Positions 1-8,823 of a DNA stretch of 64,000 bases are shown in pieces. Each line of letters begins with the position of its first letter. Position 1 is the first letter of the stretch. The notes under the pieces are model-generated. The model saw only the letters and a program-made list of their open reading frames with translations. It was not told the origin of the DNA and made no database searches. A program made the translations under genes and the position numbers. Origin of the DNA: Bacteroidales bacterium (GTDB taxonomy: Bacteria; Bacteroidota; Bacteroidia; Bacteroidales; UBA932); assembly GCA_017469845.1 (NCBI GenBank), contig JAFUFP010000017.1, forward strand, positions 46,064 through 110,063. Direction: 5' to 3'.

Positions 1-1902
1 CATTGACATGCTGATCGAAGATCCCTGACGGGGGAATATCTGCTGGTCGGTGGAGTTCCTCTGGAGACCGAGGGTGTAGCTGATGTTATGGGACACACCG
101 TCATCGAGGATGAAGTAACCGGAGTACCAGTTGCGCAGGCGGTAGGTCTGCCAGCTGAGCTGGTTGTACAGCACGAAATAGTTGTCAGGCCATTTCAGAC
201 GGTTACCAAGTCCGGCCGAGAATCCGAAGACCTCCATCTGACGGTCATTGCTGAGAATGTTCCATGCGAGATAGGAGTTGGTCTGCCTGGTGTAATATGC
301 CGAAAGGCTCAATGACGTAGGTTTCTTTCCGAAGAGCCAAGGCTCGCTGAAGCTTGCCGACAGGGCGGTATAGTAAGTACCGCTGGTCTGGAAACGGAAC
401 GCAAGGTTCTGCGCGTCTCCAAGAGGTACGGGACGCCATGCTCCGGGTTCGAACATTCTCCTGGTCGAGAAGTTGTTGAACGAAACTCCGACGGTCGCGA
501 CGAAGGTCCTTCCTCCCCAACCTCCGGAAAGTTCGAGCTGGCTGGAAGGCTTCTCCGTGACGTTGTATACGAGGTCCACAGTGTTGTTCAGCTGATCCGG
601 GAGAATCGAATATCCTCCCTCGCTCATGATGGACTCAGGATCGAACTGGCCGAGGGATGCGATTTCCCTTACTGACCTTTCGAAATCCGTCTGGCTGAAA
701 AGATATCCCGGACGGGTGAATATCTGACGGCGCACAACCCTCTCGTTGGTGAGGTCGTTGCCGTTTATGATGATATTGTTCAGGGTAGCCTGCTTTCCTT
801 CGACGATTCTCATCTCGACATCGACCGAGTCGCCTTCGATATTGAGTTCGACAGGCTGGACGTTGAAGAACAGGTAACCGTTGTCACGGTAGAGTTTGGA
901 GACGTCGGCGTCGGTCTGCTTTCCACCGCCAAGAAGTCTCTTCTGCATGGTGACCATATCGTAGACATCTCCCTTCTTGATCTGGAGAATGGTATTGAGG
1001 TCATCCGCGGAATAAACCGAGTTACCGGTCCACTTGACGTCACGGAAATAATATTTCTTGCCCTCATCGATCACGAAGTCGATTCCGAGTCTGCCGGGTT
1101 CGATGGTGTAGATGGAATCCTTGATGATCCTCGCGTCCCTGTAACCGGCCTCGTTGAAAGCACTGATGAGGCTCTTCTTGTCGTTGACGTATTCCTTTTC
1201 GTTGAATTTCTTGGAATGGAAGAAGTTGTAGATCTTGTTGGATTTGGTCTTCTTCATGGACTTCGCCAACTTGAACTCCTTCACATGCTCGTTTCCGATG
1301 AAATTGATGTCCTTGATCCTGACCTTGGGACCACGGTCCACCGCGAAATTCACCTTGATGGCGTTGTTGACCACGGTATCCTTCTCGACTTCAGCCTTGA
1401 CTTTGACATCGAGATAACCTTTGCCCTTGTAATAGCGCTTGATGATGTCGGCGGTGGTGGATTCCACGTATTCGGAGAATTCGTTACCCCTTCGGAGGGT
1501 TACCCTTTCCTGAAGATCCTTCTTCTCTCCGCTCTTCACTCCGGAGAAAGACCACCTGGACATTCTGGGACGTTCCTTGACCGCAATGACCAGCCATGCG
1601 GAGTCCTGTGCCGAGGAAAGTGAATCCACTCTGATGGCGACGTCCTCGAAATATCTCTGCGCCCAAATACGGTTGAGGATTCCGGAGAGGTCATCTCCCG
1701 GAATGGAAATCTTCATTCCCTTGCGGAGGCCGGTCAGGTTGATGAGGTTCTCGCTCCTCACGGTGGAATTACCTTCTACCCTGATACCTCCCACGAAATA
1801 GTCCTTGGGCTTGTTGTAATCTATATTGACGTCCTGAGCCCGGGAAGCGATCCCGCACAGCAGGGCGATTGAAAACAGAAGTATCTTTTTATGGATTTTC
1901 AT
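1..1902 (-). CDS. bamA: Outer membrane protein assembly factor BamA (3' end beyond window)
   Basis: Central beta-barrel subunit of the BAM complex, which inserts beta-barrel proteins into the outer membrane. The open frame reads from the ATG at 1900-1902 to base 1 with no stop. A Sec signal peptide covers about residues 1-22 (Lys-rich start, hydrophobic core, end at SRAQ). Repeated POTRA-type units follow (motifs such as FIGNEHVKE, WTGNSVYS, INGNDLTNE at the starts of successive repeats), then the start of the barrel (LELSGGWGG, FPRQGSS). The family is usually 800-900 residues, so about the last quarter is missing because of the window edge, not a mutation. It lies 32 bp downstream of uppS in the same direction, the usual Bacteroidota order nadK-uppS-bamA, so one transcript is likely. 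Confidence 0.93.
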   Translation of the reverse strand, partial: MKIHKKILLFSIALLCGIASRAQDVNIDYNKPKDYFVGGIRVEGNSTVRSENLINLTGLRKGMKISIPGDDLSGILNRIWAQRYFEDVAIRVDSLSSAQDSAWLVIAVKERPRMSRWSFSGVKSGEKKDLQERVTLRRGNEFSEYVESTTADIIKRYYKGKGYLDVKVKAEVEKDTVVNNAIKVNFAVDRGPKVRIKDINFIGNEHVKEFKLAKSMKKTKSNKIYNFFHSKKFNEKEYVNDKKSLISAFNEAGYRDARIIKDSIYTIEPGRLGIDFVIDEGKKYYFRDVKWTGNSVYSADDLNTILQIKKGDVYDMVTMQKRLLGGGKQTDADVSKLYRDNGYLFFNVQPVELNIEGDSVDVEMRIVEGKQATLNNIIINGNDLTNERVVRRQIFTRPGYLFSQTDFERSVREIASLGQFDPESIMSEGGYSILPDQLNNTVDLVYNVTEKPSSQLELSGGWGGRTFVATVGVSFNNFSTRRMFEPGAWRPVPLGDAQNLAFRFQTSGTYYTALSASFSEPWLFGKKPTSLSLSAYYTRQTNSYLAWNILSNDRQMEVFGFSAGLGNRLKWPDNYFVLYNQLSWQTYRLRNWYSGYFILDDGVSHNISYTLGLQRNSTDQQIFPRQGSSISMSM

Positions 1903-1934
1903 TGAATTTCCGTTAAAGTCCGCAAATATAGCAA

Positions 1935-2648
1935 TTATTTCACTTTGCCGTATCGTCTATCCCTTGTGGAATACTCATTCAGCGCCTGTCTGAATTCCTC
2001 TTTCCTGAAATCAGGCCACAGAACCGGGGTAAAATAGAACTCCGAATATGCCCCCTGCCACAGGAGGTAGTTGCTTATCCTCTGTTCTCCTGAAGTGCGG
2101 ATTATGAGGTCCGGATCAGGAATACCGCCGGTGACAAGCAGGGAATCGAATTCGGGAAAACCGAAGTCATCGATTATGGAGGGATCCTCAACAGCTTTCC
2201 TCGCGAACTTCTTGGCGGCCTGAAGGATGTCCCACTTTCCGCTGTAGCTGATGAAAACGATCATGGTGAGGGCATCATTCTTCGCGGTCGTTTGCTCAAG
2301 CCCGGTAATGGCATCGTCGAGGTCGCGGCTCAATCTGGCTCTGTTCCCGAGGACAACGAATCTTACACCGTTGTCCATCAACAGGGATACTTCCTCATGC
2401 ACCTTTTTCATCAAAAGTCCCATCAGGAAACTGACCTCCTCGGCAGGGCGTCCCCAATTCTCTTCCGAAAAAGCATAGACGGAAAGGTACTTTACTCCCT
2501 GGGCGACACATTCCTCGGTTACCGCCTTGAGGCTGTCGGCTCCTACCAGGTGTCCCTGTATTCTCTCCATTCCTCTTTCACGGGCCCAGCGGCCGTTCCC
2601 GTCCATGATTATGGACACATGCTTGGGTATCCTGCTTTCTTTATCCAT
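1935..2648 (-). CDS. uppS: Undecaprenyl diphosphate synthase (cis-prenyltransferase)
   Basis: Makes the C55 lipid carrier for peptidoglycan and other surface glycans by cis-condensation of isopentenyl diphosphate onto farnesyl diphosphate. The 237-residue protein has the family's usual length. The N-terminal substrate signature IIMDGNGRWA holds the catalytic Asp at residue 16, and the C-terminal RTSGEQRISN signature binds isopentenyl diphosphate. It sits 11 bp after nadK and 32 bp before bamA, so co-transcription is expected. It supplies the carrier used by MraY and MurG, encoded further along the window. Confidence 0.96.
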   Translation of the reverse strand: MDKESRIPKHVSIIMDGNGRWARERGMERIQGHLVGADSLKAVTEECVAQGVKYLSVYAFSEENWGRPAEEVSFLMGLLMKKVHEEVSLLMDNGVRFVVLGNRARLSRDLDDAITGLEQTTAKNDALTMIVFISYSGKWDILQAAKKFARKAVEDPSIIDDFGFPEFDSLLVTGGIPDPDLIIRTSGEQRISNYLLWQGAYSEFYFTPVLWPDFRKEEFRQALNEYSTRDRRYGKVK

Positions 2649-2659
2649 TTCGAAAAATT

Positions 2660-3490
2660 CTATCCATTGTTTCTGATATCCTCTCCCCAGAAGAGTTTAC
2701 TTGTCAAAGCCTTCACGAAGTTGGACTTCGCCAGACGGATTCTCTTGAGCGAAAACTGTGCCATTGACACCTCGAGCGACCACGAAGGGGACATATCGAG
2801 ATTCCGGTTGTCCATGCTCATGACGACCTTGGGGTCCCTGGTCTCGACACTTATGGATACCCTGGAAGAATCCGGAACAATCAGCGGCCTCACATTCAGG
2901 TTGTGGGGAGCGATCGGAGCGATGATGAGAACCTTCGATTCGGGCATGCAGATGGGACCGCCCACGCTCAGGGAATATGCCGTTGAACCGGAGCTCGTCG
3001 CCACCAGAAGGCCGTCCGCCCAATAAGTAGGAAGAGGGGTTCCGTCCAACGTCACATGTATTCCGAGAACCGAAGAGCCGATCCTGTGGACCGTCACTTC
3101 GTTGAGCGCATAGGGCCAGAATCCCTCGTTGAGGACGATATCGCCCCCATGGATCGAAGAGTAGAGCATAGAGCGGTCCTCGACCGAGTACTCTCCCGAA
3201 AGGATGGCCTCGGCCACCGTCTCCGGACTGTTTTCCGACAGGAATCCGATTCTGCCCAGATTGACTCCCAATATCGGAATGCCGATGGGGGCCACCCTTT
3301 TGGCCGCGGAAAGGAATGTTCCGTCTCCCCCGACACTGAGTACCATCGTGGAGTCGGCTTTCACATCATCCTTGGAGACGATGTCATACAGTTCGCAGCC
3401 CCCCTCCCTAAGAGACGAAAGCAGGGCAACTGTCCTCCCATCTTCCCTCAGAGCAGGATTCTTGACGAATATTCCTATCTTCCTGTCCAT
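2660..3490 (-). CDS. nadK: NAD kinase
   Basis: Phosphorylates NAD to NADP in the cytoplasm. At 276 residues it is of normal length. The GGDG nucleotide-binding motif is at residues 54-57 (SVGGDGTFLSAA), followed by an LNEV motif and the glycine/serine-rich SGSTAYSLSVGGP segment, all typical of the family. It is the first gene of the leftward nadK-uppS-bamA unit. A Bacteroidota -7 element (TAACTTTG on the minus strand, 3521-3528) lies about 31 bp upstream of the ATG. Confidence 0.95.
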   Translation of the reverse strand: MDRKIGIFVKNPALREDGRTVALLSSLREGGCELYDIVSKDDVKADSTMVLSVGGDGTFLSAAKRVAPIGIPILGVNLGRIGFLSENSPETVAEAILSGEYSVEDRSMLYSSIHGGDIVLNEGFWPYALNEVTVHRIGSSVLGIHVTLDGTPLPTYWADGLLVATSSGSTAYSLSVGGPICMPESKVLIIAPIAPHNLNVRPLIVPDSSRVSISVETRDPKVVMSMDNRNLDMSPSWSLEVSMAQFSLKRIRLAKSNFVKALTSKLFWGEDIRNNG

Positions 3491-3520
3491 TCAAATTCCG
3501 AGTTTTGATCGCATAAAATG

Positions 3521-3528
3521 CAAAGTTA
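3521..3528 (-). promoter_or_regulatory. -7 element for nadK-uppS-bamA
   Basis: The minus strand reads TAACTTTG, matching the Bacteroidota TAnnTTTG consensus, a short distance before the nadK ATG. No clear -33 TTTG at the preferred spacing was found, so this rests on the -7 match and position. Confidence 0.5.
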
Positions 3529-3697
3529 GTCAAAAAGTTGACAAAAGAAGCCCAAAAGTGTCCGGACTTGGCGGCAGTGAGGTGAATAAAGCTACACTGC
3601 GTGTTCAGTTGCCGGAAACCTTTATTCACAATAGATGAATGCGGAATCAGAATCGGCCCTCTTTTTGCAATAAGTCAATCAGTCACCGAAAAAGTGC

Positions 3698-3705
3698 TAT
3701 ATTTG
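3698..3705 (+). promoter_or_regulatory. -7 element for pdxJ
   Basis: TATATTTG matches the TAnnTTTG consensus. Transcription would start near 3712, leaving a leader of about 70 nt before the pdxJ ATG at 3782. This argues against the longer in-frame GTG start at 3710. Confidence 0.55.
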
Positions 3706-3709
3706 CCCC

Positions 3710-3763
3710 GTGAAGACAACTTCACGAAGTGTGTGTATTTATAAAAAGTCGCCCCGAGCGGGG
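3710..3763 (+). promoter_or_regulatory. pdxJ leader with two stem-loops
   Basis: GTGAAG/CTTCAC (3710-3725) and CCCC/GGGG closing a GAGC loop (3752-3763) are perfect short stems in the predicted pdxJ leader. The second ends 18 nt before the ATG and has no U-tract, so it is not an obvious terminator. A regulatory role is inference only. Confidence 0.35.
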
Positions 3764-3781
3764 TGCCAACAATTGAAAGAA

Positions 3782-4501
3782 ATGACAAGGTTAAGTGTCA
3801 ACATCAATAAGATAGCCACAATCCGCAATGCACGCGGCGGCAACATGCCGGATGTGACAAAGGCCGCTGTGGACTGCGAAAAATTCGGAGCCGAGGGCAT
3901 TACGGTACACCCCAGACCCGATCAGCGCCACATCAGATACTCCGACGTAAGGGAAATCCGTCCCCTGATAACAACCGAATTCAACATCGAAGGGAATCCC
4001 ATCCCTTCATTCGTGGACCTCGTTCTCGAAGTGGTGCCCGATCAGGTGACCTTGGTCCCCGACGCGCATGACGCGATCACATCCAACGCCGGATGGAACA
4101 CCGTAGCCAACAGGGAGTTTCTCACCGACATATGCAAAGAGTTCAAAAGTAAGGGAATAAGGACTTCAATCTTCATTGACCCCGATCCGGAAATGGCCGA
4201 AGGAGCCGCCATCTGCGGCAGCGACAGGGTCGAGCTTTATACCGCCGACTACGCTCTATATTATCCGATCAATCCCCAGAAGGCCATCACCGAATATTAC
4301 AACACCGCGAAAGTGGTCCGGGAATGCGGTCTCGGACTGAATGCGGGTCACGACCTCAATCTTGAGAACCTCGAGTATTTCATCAGGGAAATTCCGTGGA
4401 CCGACGAGGTGTCGATAGGCCACGCAATAATCTGTGACGCCCTTTATATGGGTTTGGAACAAACTATTAAGGCTTATCTTGAGAAAGTTAAGATTTTTTA
4501 A
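3782..4501 (+). CDS. pdxJ: Pyridoxine 5'-phosphate synthase
   Basis: Condenses 1-deoxyxylulose 5-phosphate with 3-amino-2-oxopropyl phosphate to form pyridoxine 5'-phosphate in the DXP-dependent vitamin B6 route. The 239-residue TIM barrel starts with the classic MTRLSVNINKIATIRNARGG block and carries GITVHPRPDQRHI and GLNAGHDLN phosphate- and substrate-binding motifs. The ATG at 3782 is chosen over an in-frame GTG 72 bp upstream because family homology starts exactly here and the predicted promoter overlaps the longer version. It is divergent from nadK and followed by the OmpH-like gene, whose promoter overlaps the pdxJ 3' end. Confidence 0.95.
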   Translation: MTRLSVNINKIATIRNARGGNMPDVTKAAVDCEKFGAEGITVHPRPDQRHIRYSDVREIRPLITTEFNIEGNPIPSFVDLVLEVVPDQVTLVPDAHDAITSNAGWNTVANREFLTDICKEFKSKGIRTSIFIDPDPEMAEGAAICGSDRVELYTADYALYYPINPQKAITEYYNTAKVVRECGLGLNAGHDLNLENLEYFIREIPWTDEVSIGHAIICDALYMGLEQTIKAYLEKVKIF

Positions 4502-4510
4502 GTACCTTTG
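4479..4510 (+). promoter_or_regulatory. Promoter for OmpH-like gene
   Basis: TTG at 4479-4481, 21 nt, then TACCTTTG at 4503-4510. It overlaps the last codons of pdxJ and sits about 45 bp before the next ATG, giving that gene its own start. Confidence 0.6.
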
Positions 4511-4554
4511 CAGTTTGCAACCCGATTTGAAAATCAAAAATTCTAATAAATAAT

Positions 4555-5184
4555 ATGAAGAATACACCACTCATCCTCAGCATCATCGCACTTGTTGCTG
4601 TGGCCGCACTCGGTATCATCCAGCTTACCGGAGATTCTCAAAGCAAAGCAAAAACTTCCGGCGACGCCACTGAGGCAGTCGCAACAAAGGGAGCAGTCGT
4701 TTACTTCAACCTCGACCAGGTTCTTGAGGAATACGACATGGCAAACGAACTCCGCTCAGCGGTAGAATCCAAGGTGTCCAGCATCCAGGAGGAAGTCAAC
4801 AGGAGGGGCAACCGCCTCCAGAGCGACGTCAACTCATTCAACGACAAAATCAACAAAGGTCTCATCACCCGTTCCGTCGCAGAGCAGCAGAGCCAGAAGC
4901 TCTCTCAGCAGCAGGCCGACTTCCAGAACTACGCCGCCCAGAAGGAGCAGGAGATCGCCGAAGAGCAGCAGGTGATGCTCAACCAGATCGGTGACGCCAT
5001 CCATGCCTTCCTCGAGAAGTTCAACCAGGAGAAGCAGTATGCGATGATCATCGCTACCCAGGGTGACATTCTTCCCCAGCCCGTTGCCATCGGTGACCCT
5101 TCCCTCGACATCACCGAGGAGATCCTCGCCGGTCTGAACGACGAGTACATCAAGAACAAGGCTGCCCAGAACAACCAGCAGTAG
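4555..5184 (+). CDS. OmpH/Skp-family periplasmic chaperone
   Basis: Predicted periplasmic holdase for unfolded outer-membrane proteins on their way to BAM. The 209-residue protein has an N-terminal signal or anchor (about residues 5-24), a short beta segment around AVVYFNLDQVLEEY, then a long Gln/Glu-rich coiled coil (about 60-150), and the C-terminal strand region (YAMIIATQGDILPQ). That order is typical of Skp/OmpH proteins. In many Bacteroidota ompH genes lie next to bamA; here the gene is on the other side of the nadK-pdxJ divergent point. It is followed 25 bp later by the LysM protein. Confidence 0.85.
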   Translation: MKNTPLILSIIALVAVAALGIIQLTGDSQSKAKTSGDATEAVATKGAVVYFNLDQVLEEYDMANELRSAVESKVSSIQEEVNRRGNRLQSDVNSFNDKINKGLITRSVAEQQSQKLSQQQADFQNYAAQKEQEIAEEQQVMLNQIGDAIHAFLEKFNQEKQYAMIIATQGDILPQPVAIGDPSLDITEEILAGLNDEYIKNKAAQNNQQ

Positions 5185-5209
5185 GCTGACCCCAGAACAA
5201 AAGAAAACG

Positions 5210-6964
5210 ATGAAAGGGAGATCTCTTTTCATAGCAGCGATATTGTGCCTTATGCCCATTGTCCCCAATGGGCTCAAGGCGCAGGAATACACCCAGACGC
5301 CCGTCACCGTCTCCAAAGAGAAGGTGAAAAGCAGTGACGGCAAGGTGTACTACTCTCATGTCGTCCAGGAAAGGCAGACTCTCTTTTCCATAAGCAGAGC
5401 CTACGGCGTTACCGTTGACGACATCTATGCCGCCAATCCGGAGGTGAAGAAAAACGGGCTGAAGAAGAACGACATCATCCTCATTCCGGTCGTTTCGGAT
5501 TCCGGGAAGAACACGGCTTCAGCTTCAACACCCCAATCTTCATCATCCCAGACGGCATCCTCCCCTTCCAGGAATCAGCAGACCGCTTCAAACCAGCAGG
5601 AGGATTCCGAAGAGTACTTCATCCATGTGGTGAAGTGGTATGAAGACATCAACGACATCGCCGCAAAGTACGGAATTCCCGCCGAATACATCATCCGTTA
5701 CAACGGCCTGAAGTCCAACAAGGTCAAATCCCGTACAAAGCTCAAGATCCCCCGCGAAAGGAGGATAATCGAGACCACCCCGGTGGCTGAAGAGAACCCG
5801 GTCGTGGAGGAGAACCCTTCACAGGAGGTCTCCTCTGACGAAGGTCCCGTAATCGAGACCATAAGCGAGGAACAGATGGAGGAGCAGGACGGCGGAGGCC
5901 TTTTCGGTGGCCTCTTCACCCGCAGGACATCAGTCAATGCCGCCCTCATCATGCCTTTGGGCGCTTCCGGCAAACCTTCCGCCAACAACTTCGACTTCTA
6001 CAGCGGAGTGCTCATGGCCCTCAGGGACCTGGGCAACGAAGGAATAACGACCGACCTGAGTGTCTATGACATGGTAGGAGGCAATATTCCCGTGGGTGCG
6101 GACAAGATGTCCGACTTCGACATGGTAATCGGCCCTGTAGCCCCGGATGACCTGAAGAAGGCTTTGGCGCTTTCCACGAAGAAGACGGCTGTCATATCCC
6201 CTCTCGACCAGAGGGCGGTCAGCCTCACCGGAAGCAACGCCAACTTCATCCAGGCACCCGCGCCTTATGACGCCCAGTATGAGGACATCGTCAAGTGGAT
6301 CCGTTCCGACAGACGCAGCGGTGACAAGGTCATCGTAATTTCCGAGAAAGGAAGGGTGACCGAGGCCAGCACCGCGATTGATTCGCTGGTGAAGCGCTCC
6401 GGAATGGACTACACTCCCTTCGAGTACAGCATCATCGAGGGAAGGAACATCCTCGGTTCGATGAGGAATGTGATGACCACGGAAGGTACCAACAGGGTTC
6501 TGGTGAACTCCGAAAGGGAAGCCTTCGTATTCGATGTTGTGAGGAACCTCAACCTCATCCTTCACAACCGCATCGATGTGGTCCTCTACAGCCCGGCCAG
6601 GATACGTTCCTTCGACACCATCGACATCGAGCACCTGCACAACGTGAATCTTCACGTTTCGACCTCGTATTTCATAGATTACGAGGACGCGAGGGTACGC
6701 AAGTTCCTCTCAGAGTACAGAGCCCTGTTCGGAGCGGAGCCCACTCAGTTCTCATTCCAGGGATACGATGTGGCATATTTCTTCACCAAGGGATGCCTCA
6801 ACGGAGGTGGACAATGGGTCGACAAGCTCACCGGAAGGAATGGCGAAAGGATGCTCCAGAGCGACTTCATGCTCACGAAGGAGGGCCTTTTCGGAGGATA
6901 TGTGAACGAAGGTATCAGAAGAGTCATCTACGATACTGACTTCAAGCAGAAACTCATCAAATAG
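5210..6964 (+). CDS. Exported LysM protein with periplasmic-binding-protein-like C-terminus
   Basis: Likely a periplasmic peptidoglycan-associated protein. A Sec signal covers about residues 1-24. LysM domain 1 spans about residues 49-94, a Ser/Gln-rich linker follows, and LysM domain 2 spans about 138-181. An acidic linker (about 190-235) leads into a C-terminal domain (about 240-580) resembling type I periplasmic binding folds (MALRDLGNEGI, MVIGPVAPDD, VIVISEKGR, FSFQGYDVAYFF). Proteins of this layout are common in Bacteroidota, but their substrate is unknown. It lies 25 bp after the OmpH-like gene and ends before a strong terminator at 6998. Confidence 0.8.
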   Translation: MKGRSLFIAAILCLMPIVPNGLKAQEYTQTPVTVSKEKVKSSDGKVYYSHVVQERQTLFSISRAYGVTVDDIYAANPEVKKNGLKKNDIILIPVVSDSGKNTASASTPQSSSSQTASSPSRNQQTASNQQEDSEEYFIHVVKWYEDINDIAAKYGIPAEYIIRYNGLKSNKVKSRTKLKIPRERRIIETTPVAEENPVVEENPSQEVSSDEGPVIETISEEQMEEQDGGGLFGGLFTRRTSVNAALIMPLGASGKPSANNFDFYSGVLMALRDLGNEGITTDLSVYDMVGGNIPVGADKMSDFDMVIGPVAPDDLKKALALSTKKTAVISPLDQRAVSLTGSNANFIQAPAPYDAQYEDIVKWIRSDRRSGDKVIVISEKGRVTEASTAIDSLVKRSGMDYTPFEYSIIEGRNILGSMRNVMTTEGTNRVLVNSEREAFVFDVVRNLNLILHNRIDVVLYSPARIRSFDTIDIEHLHNVNLHVSTSYFIDYEDARVRKFLSEYRALFGAEPTQFSFQGYDVAYFFTKGCLNGGGQWVDKLTGRNGERMLQSDFMLTKEGLFGGYVNEGIRRVIYDTDFKQKLIK

Positions 6965-6997
6965 CCCTTCGGAGAAAGCGACAGACTTCTACACATC

Positions 6998-7022
6998 GGG
7001 GACGGCCAACAAGGTCGTCCCC
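6998..7022 (+). terminator. Terminator-like hairpin after the LysM gene
   Basis: A 10-bp stem GGGGACGGCC/GGTCGTCCCC with one G-U pair and an AACAA loop, 34 bp after the stop. Only a short mixed T tract follows. Confidence 0.6.
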
Positions 7023-7067
7023 GTTCGTTTGTGAAGAATGGGGGTTCTTTGTATGGAGAATATTCGT

Positions 7068-7075
7068 TAGATTTG
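7068..7075 (+). promoter_or_regulatory. -7 element for the GH13 gene
   Basis: TAGATTTG fits TAnnTTTG and lies 20 bp before the ATG at 7096. The upstream TTTG (7048) is closer than usual. Confidence 0.45.
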
Positions 7076-7095
7076 CCTACAAAGAAAACCAGCCC

Positions 7096-8823
7096 ATGAA
7101 AAAAGCTCAACTTCTGGCAGCGGCCATTCTTGCCGCCGCTATGTTTTCCGTCCAGGCGAACGGTTCTTCCCGCCCCGGATGGCTGAACGATGCCGTCTTC
7201 TATCAGATATACCCTTCGTCATTCCAGGACAGTGACGGAAACGGAATCGGGGACATCCCGGGAATCATTTCCCGATTGGATTACATCCGTTCCCTGGGAG
7301 TTACCGCAATCTGGATCAATCCTATCTATGTCTCCGGATGGACCGACGGCGGATACGACGTGATCGACTTCTACAGGGTCGACCCGAGATTCGGGACCAA
7401 CACCGACCTTGTCACGCTCACGAAAGAAGCCCACGAAAGAGGCATAAAGGTCGTTCTTGACCTTGTTGCGGGACACTCTTCCGACAAATGCGAATGGTTC
7501 CTCCAGTCGAGGGAGGCTGAGAATCTGCGATACTCCGACTACTACATCTGGCCTTCTTTCAAACCGGAGGATGACTCGGAGGGAAAGGTTCTCGATTACG
7601 CCGCCATGGTAAGCTCGAAGGCCGGTCTTCTCCGGAAATTCGTCCCCACGGACGCACCGAGGGGTCCTTACTACATCAAGAACTTCTTCGACACGCAGCC
7701 GGCGCTCAATTTCGGATTCGCGGACCCCGATCCCGCACATCCCTGGGAACAGGCGGTGGACGATCCCGGTCCCATGGCGATGAGAAGGGAACTGAAGAAC
7801 ATCATGGCTTTCTGGATGGACAAGGGCGTGGATGGATTCAGGGTGGACATGGCTTCCAGCCTGGTCAAGAACGACCCGGACAAGGCGGCCACAATCGCCC
7901 TGTGGAATGAAGACCTTTCGGTATGGTTCAACCTCGAATATCCGGAAGGGGTGCTGATTGCGGAATGGTTCAACCCGGAGGAAGCCACCCGGGCAGGCTT
8001 CGACCTGGACTTCTTCTGCCATGAGGGGACTTACAACTATTCCACCCTTTTCTTCAACACCGACAGGATGAGCGGAAAGCCCAAGGATTGTTATTTCTCG
8101 CTCGAGGGGAAAGGGGAACTGAGAACCTGGTACGATCTCTACATGAAACAATACAGCGCCGTCAAGGGTGAAGGATACGTCTGCATGCCGTCCGGCAACC
8201 ATGACTTCACGCGTCTTGCCGCCGGTGACAGGACATCTGAAGACCAGCTGAAGATAGCGATGAGTTTCTTCCTCACCATGCCTGGCGTTCCTTTCATCTA
8301 CTACGGTGACGAGATAGGACTCAAGAACATCAGCGGACTTCCATCAGTCGAAGGAGCGGGCAACAGGACCGGAACCAGGATACCGATGCTGTGGGATTCT
8401 ACGGAAAACGCCGGATTCAGCACCGCTCCCAAAGACCGGCTCTATATCCCCCAGGATCCGGATCCCGGCAGAAGGACGGTGGAATCCCAGGAGAAGAACG
8501 AGACCTCGCTCCTTAACTACGTGAGGGCCCTTCTCACTCTGAGAAGAAATCACCCTGCCCTCGGGAACAACGGGGATTGGAAACTTCTCAGCGACCCGGA
8601 CAAGCCGTATCCGATGATATACGAAAGGGAGTACGAAGGGGAAAAATGTCTTGTCGTCCTGAACCCCACGTCAAAGACCGTCAACGCTCCGTTCCCCTAC
8701 TACAAATCTGAGGACCTGTCAGTCATAGGAGGGTCATACAACTCATGCACAATAAAGAAAATCCGGAGAGTTGACACGATGTTCATCTCCCCGGTATCAG
8801 TTGTGATTTACAAAGTCAAATAG
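7096..8823 (+). CDS. Exported GH13 alpha-amylase-family glycoside hydrolase
   Basis: Probable alpha-glucan or oligosaccharide hydrolase, exported through an N-terminal Sec signal (about residues 1-21). The GH13 barrel begins at AVFYQIYPSSFQDSDGNG. The expected catalytic residues are present: nucleophile Asp251 (GFRVDMASS), acid/base Glu290 (LIAEWFNPE) and transition-state Asp370 (SGNHDFTRL). A C-terminal beta domain closes the 575-residue protein. Its layout is closest to oligo-1,6-glucosidase or maltogenic types; the exact substrate cannot be set from sequence alone. It is monocistronic, with its own promoter, and its stop codon abuts that of the convergent recN with no gap and no visible terminator. 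Confidence 0.88.
   Translation: MKKAQLLAAAILAAAMFSVQANGSSRPGWLNDAVFYQIYPSSFQDSDGNGIGDIPGIISRLDYIRSLGVTAIWINPIYVSGWTDGGYDVIDFYRVDPRFGTNTDLVTLTKEAHERGIKVVLDLVAGHSSDKCEWFLQSREAENLRYSDYYIWPSFKPEDDSEGKVLDYAAMVSSKAGLLRKFVPTDAPRGPYYIKNFFDTQPALNFGFADPDPAHPWEQAVDDPGPMAMRRELKNIMAFWMDKGVDGFRVDMASSLVKNDPDKAATIALWNEDLSVWFNLEYPEGVLIAEWFNPEEATRAGFDLDFFCHEGTYNYSTLFFNTDRMSGKPKDCYFSLEGKGELRTWYDLYMKQYSAVKGEGYVCMPSGNHDFTRLAAGDRTSEDQLKIAMSFFLTMPGVPFIYYGDEIGLKNISGLPSVEGAGNRTGTRIPMLWDSTENAGFSTAPKDRLYIPQDPDPGRRTVESQEKNETSLLNYVRALLTLRRNHPALGNNGDWKLLSDPDKPYPMIYEREYEGEKCLVVLNPTSKTVNAPFPYYKSEDLSVIGGSYNSCTIKKIRRVDTMFISPVSVVIYKVK

Noticed and set aside
2292..3026. A 244-codon plus-strand frame over uppS and nadK
   Set aside because: Both minus-strand genes are intact with clear family motifs; this frame is a shadow of them.
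5930..6655. A 241-codon antisense frame within the LysM gene
   Set aside because: No known motifs, and it lies wholly inside a well-supported gene.
7219..8202. A 327-codon open frame antisense to the GH13 gene
   Set aside because: The sense frame carries all GH13 catalytic motifs; the antisense frame has no recognisable domain and arises from codon bias.
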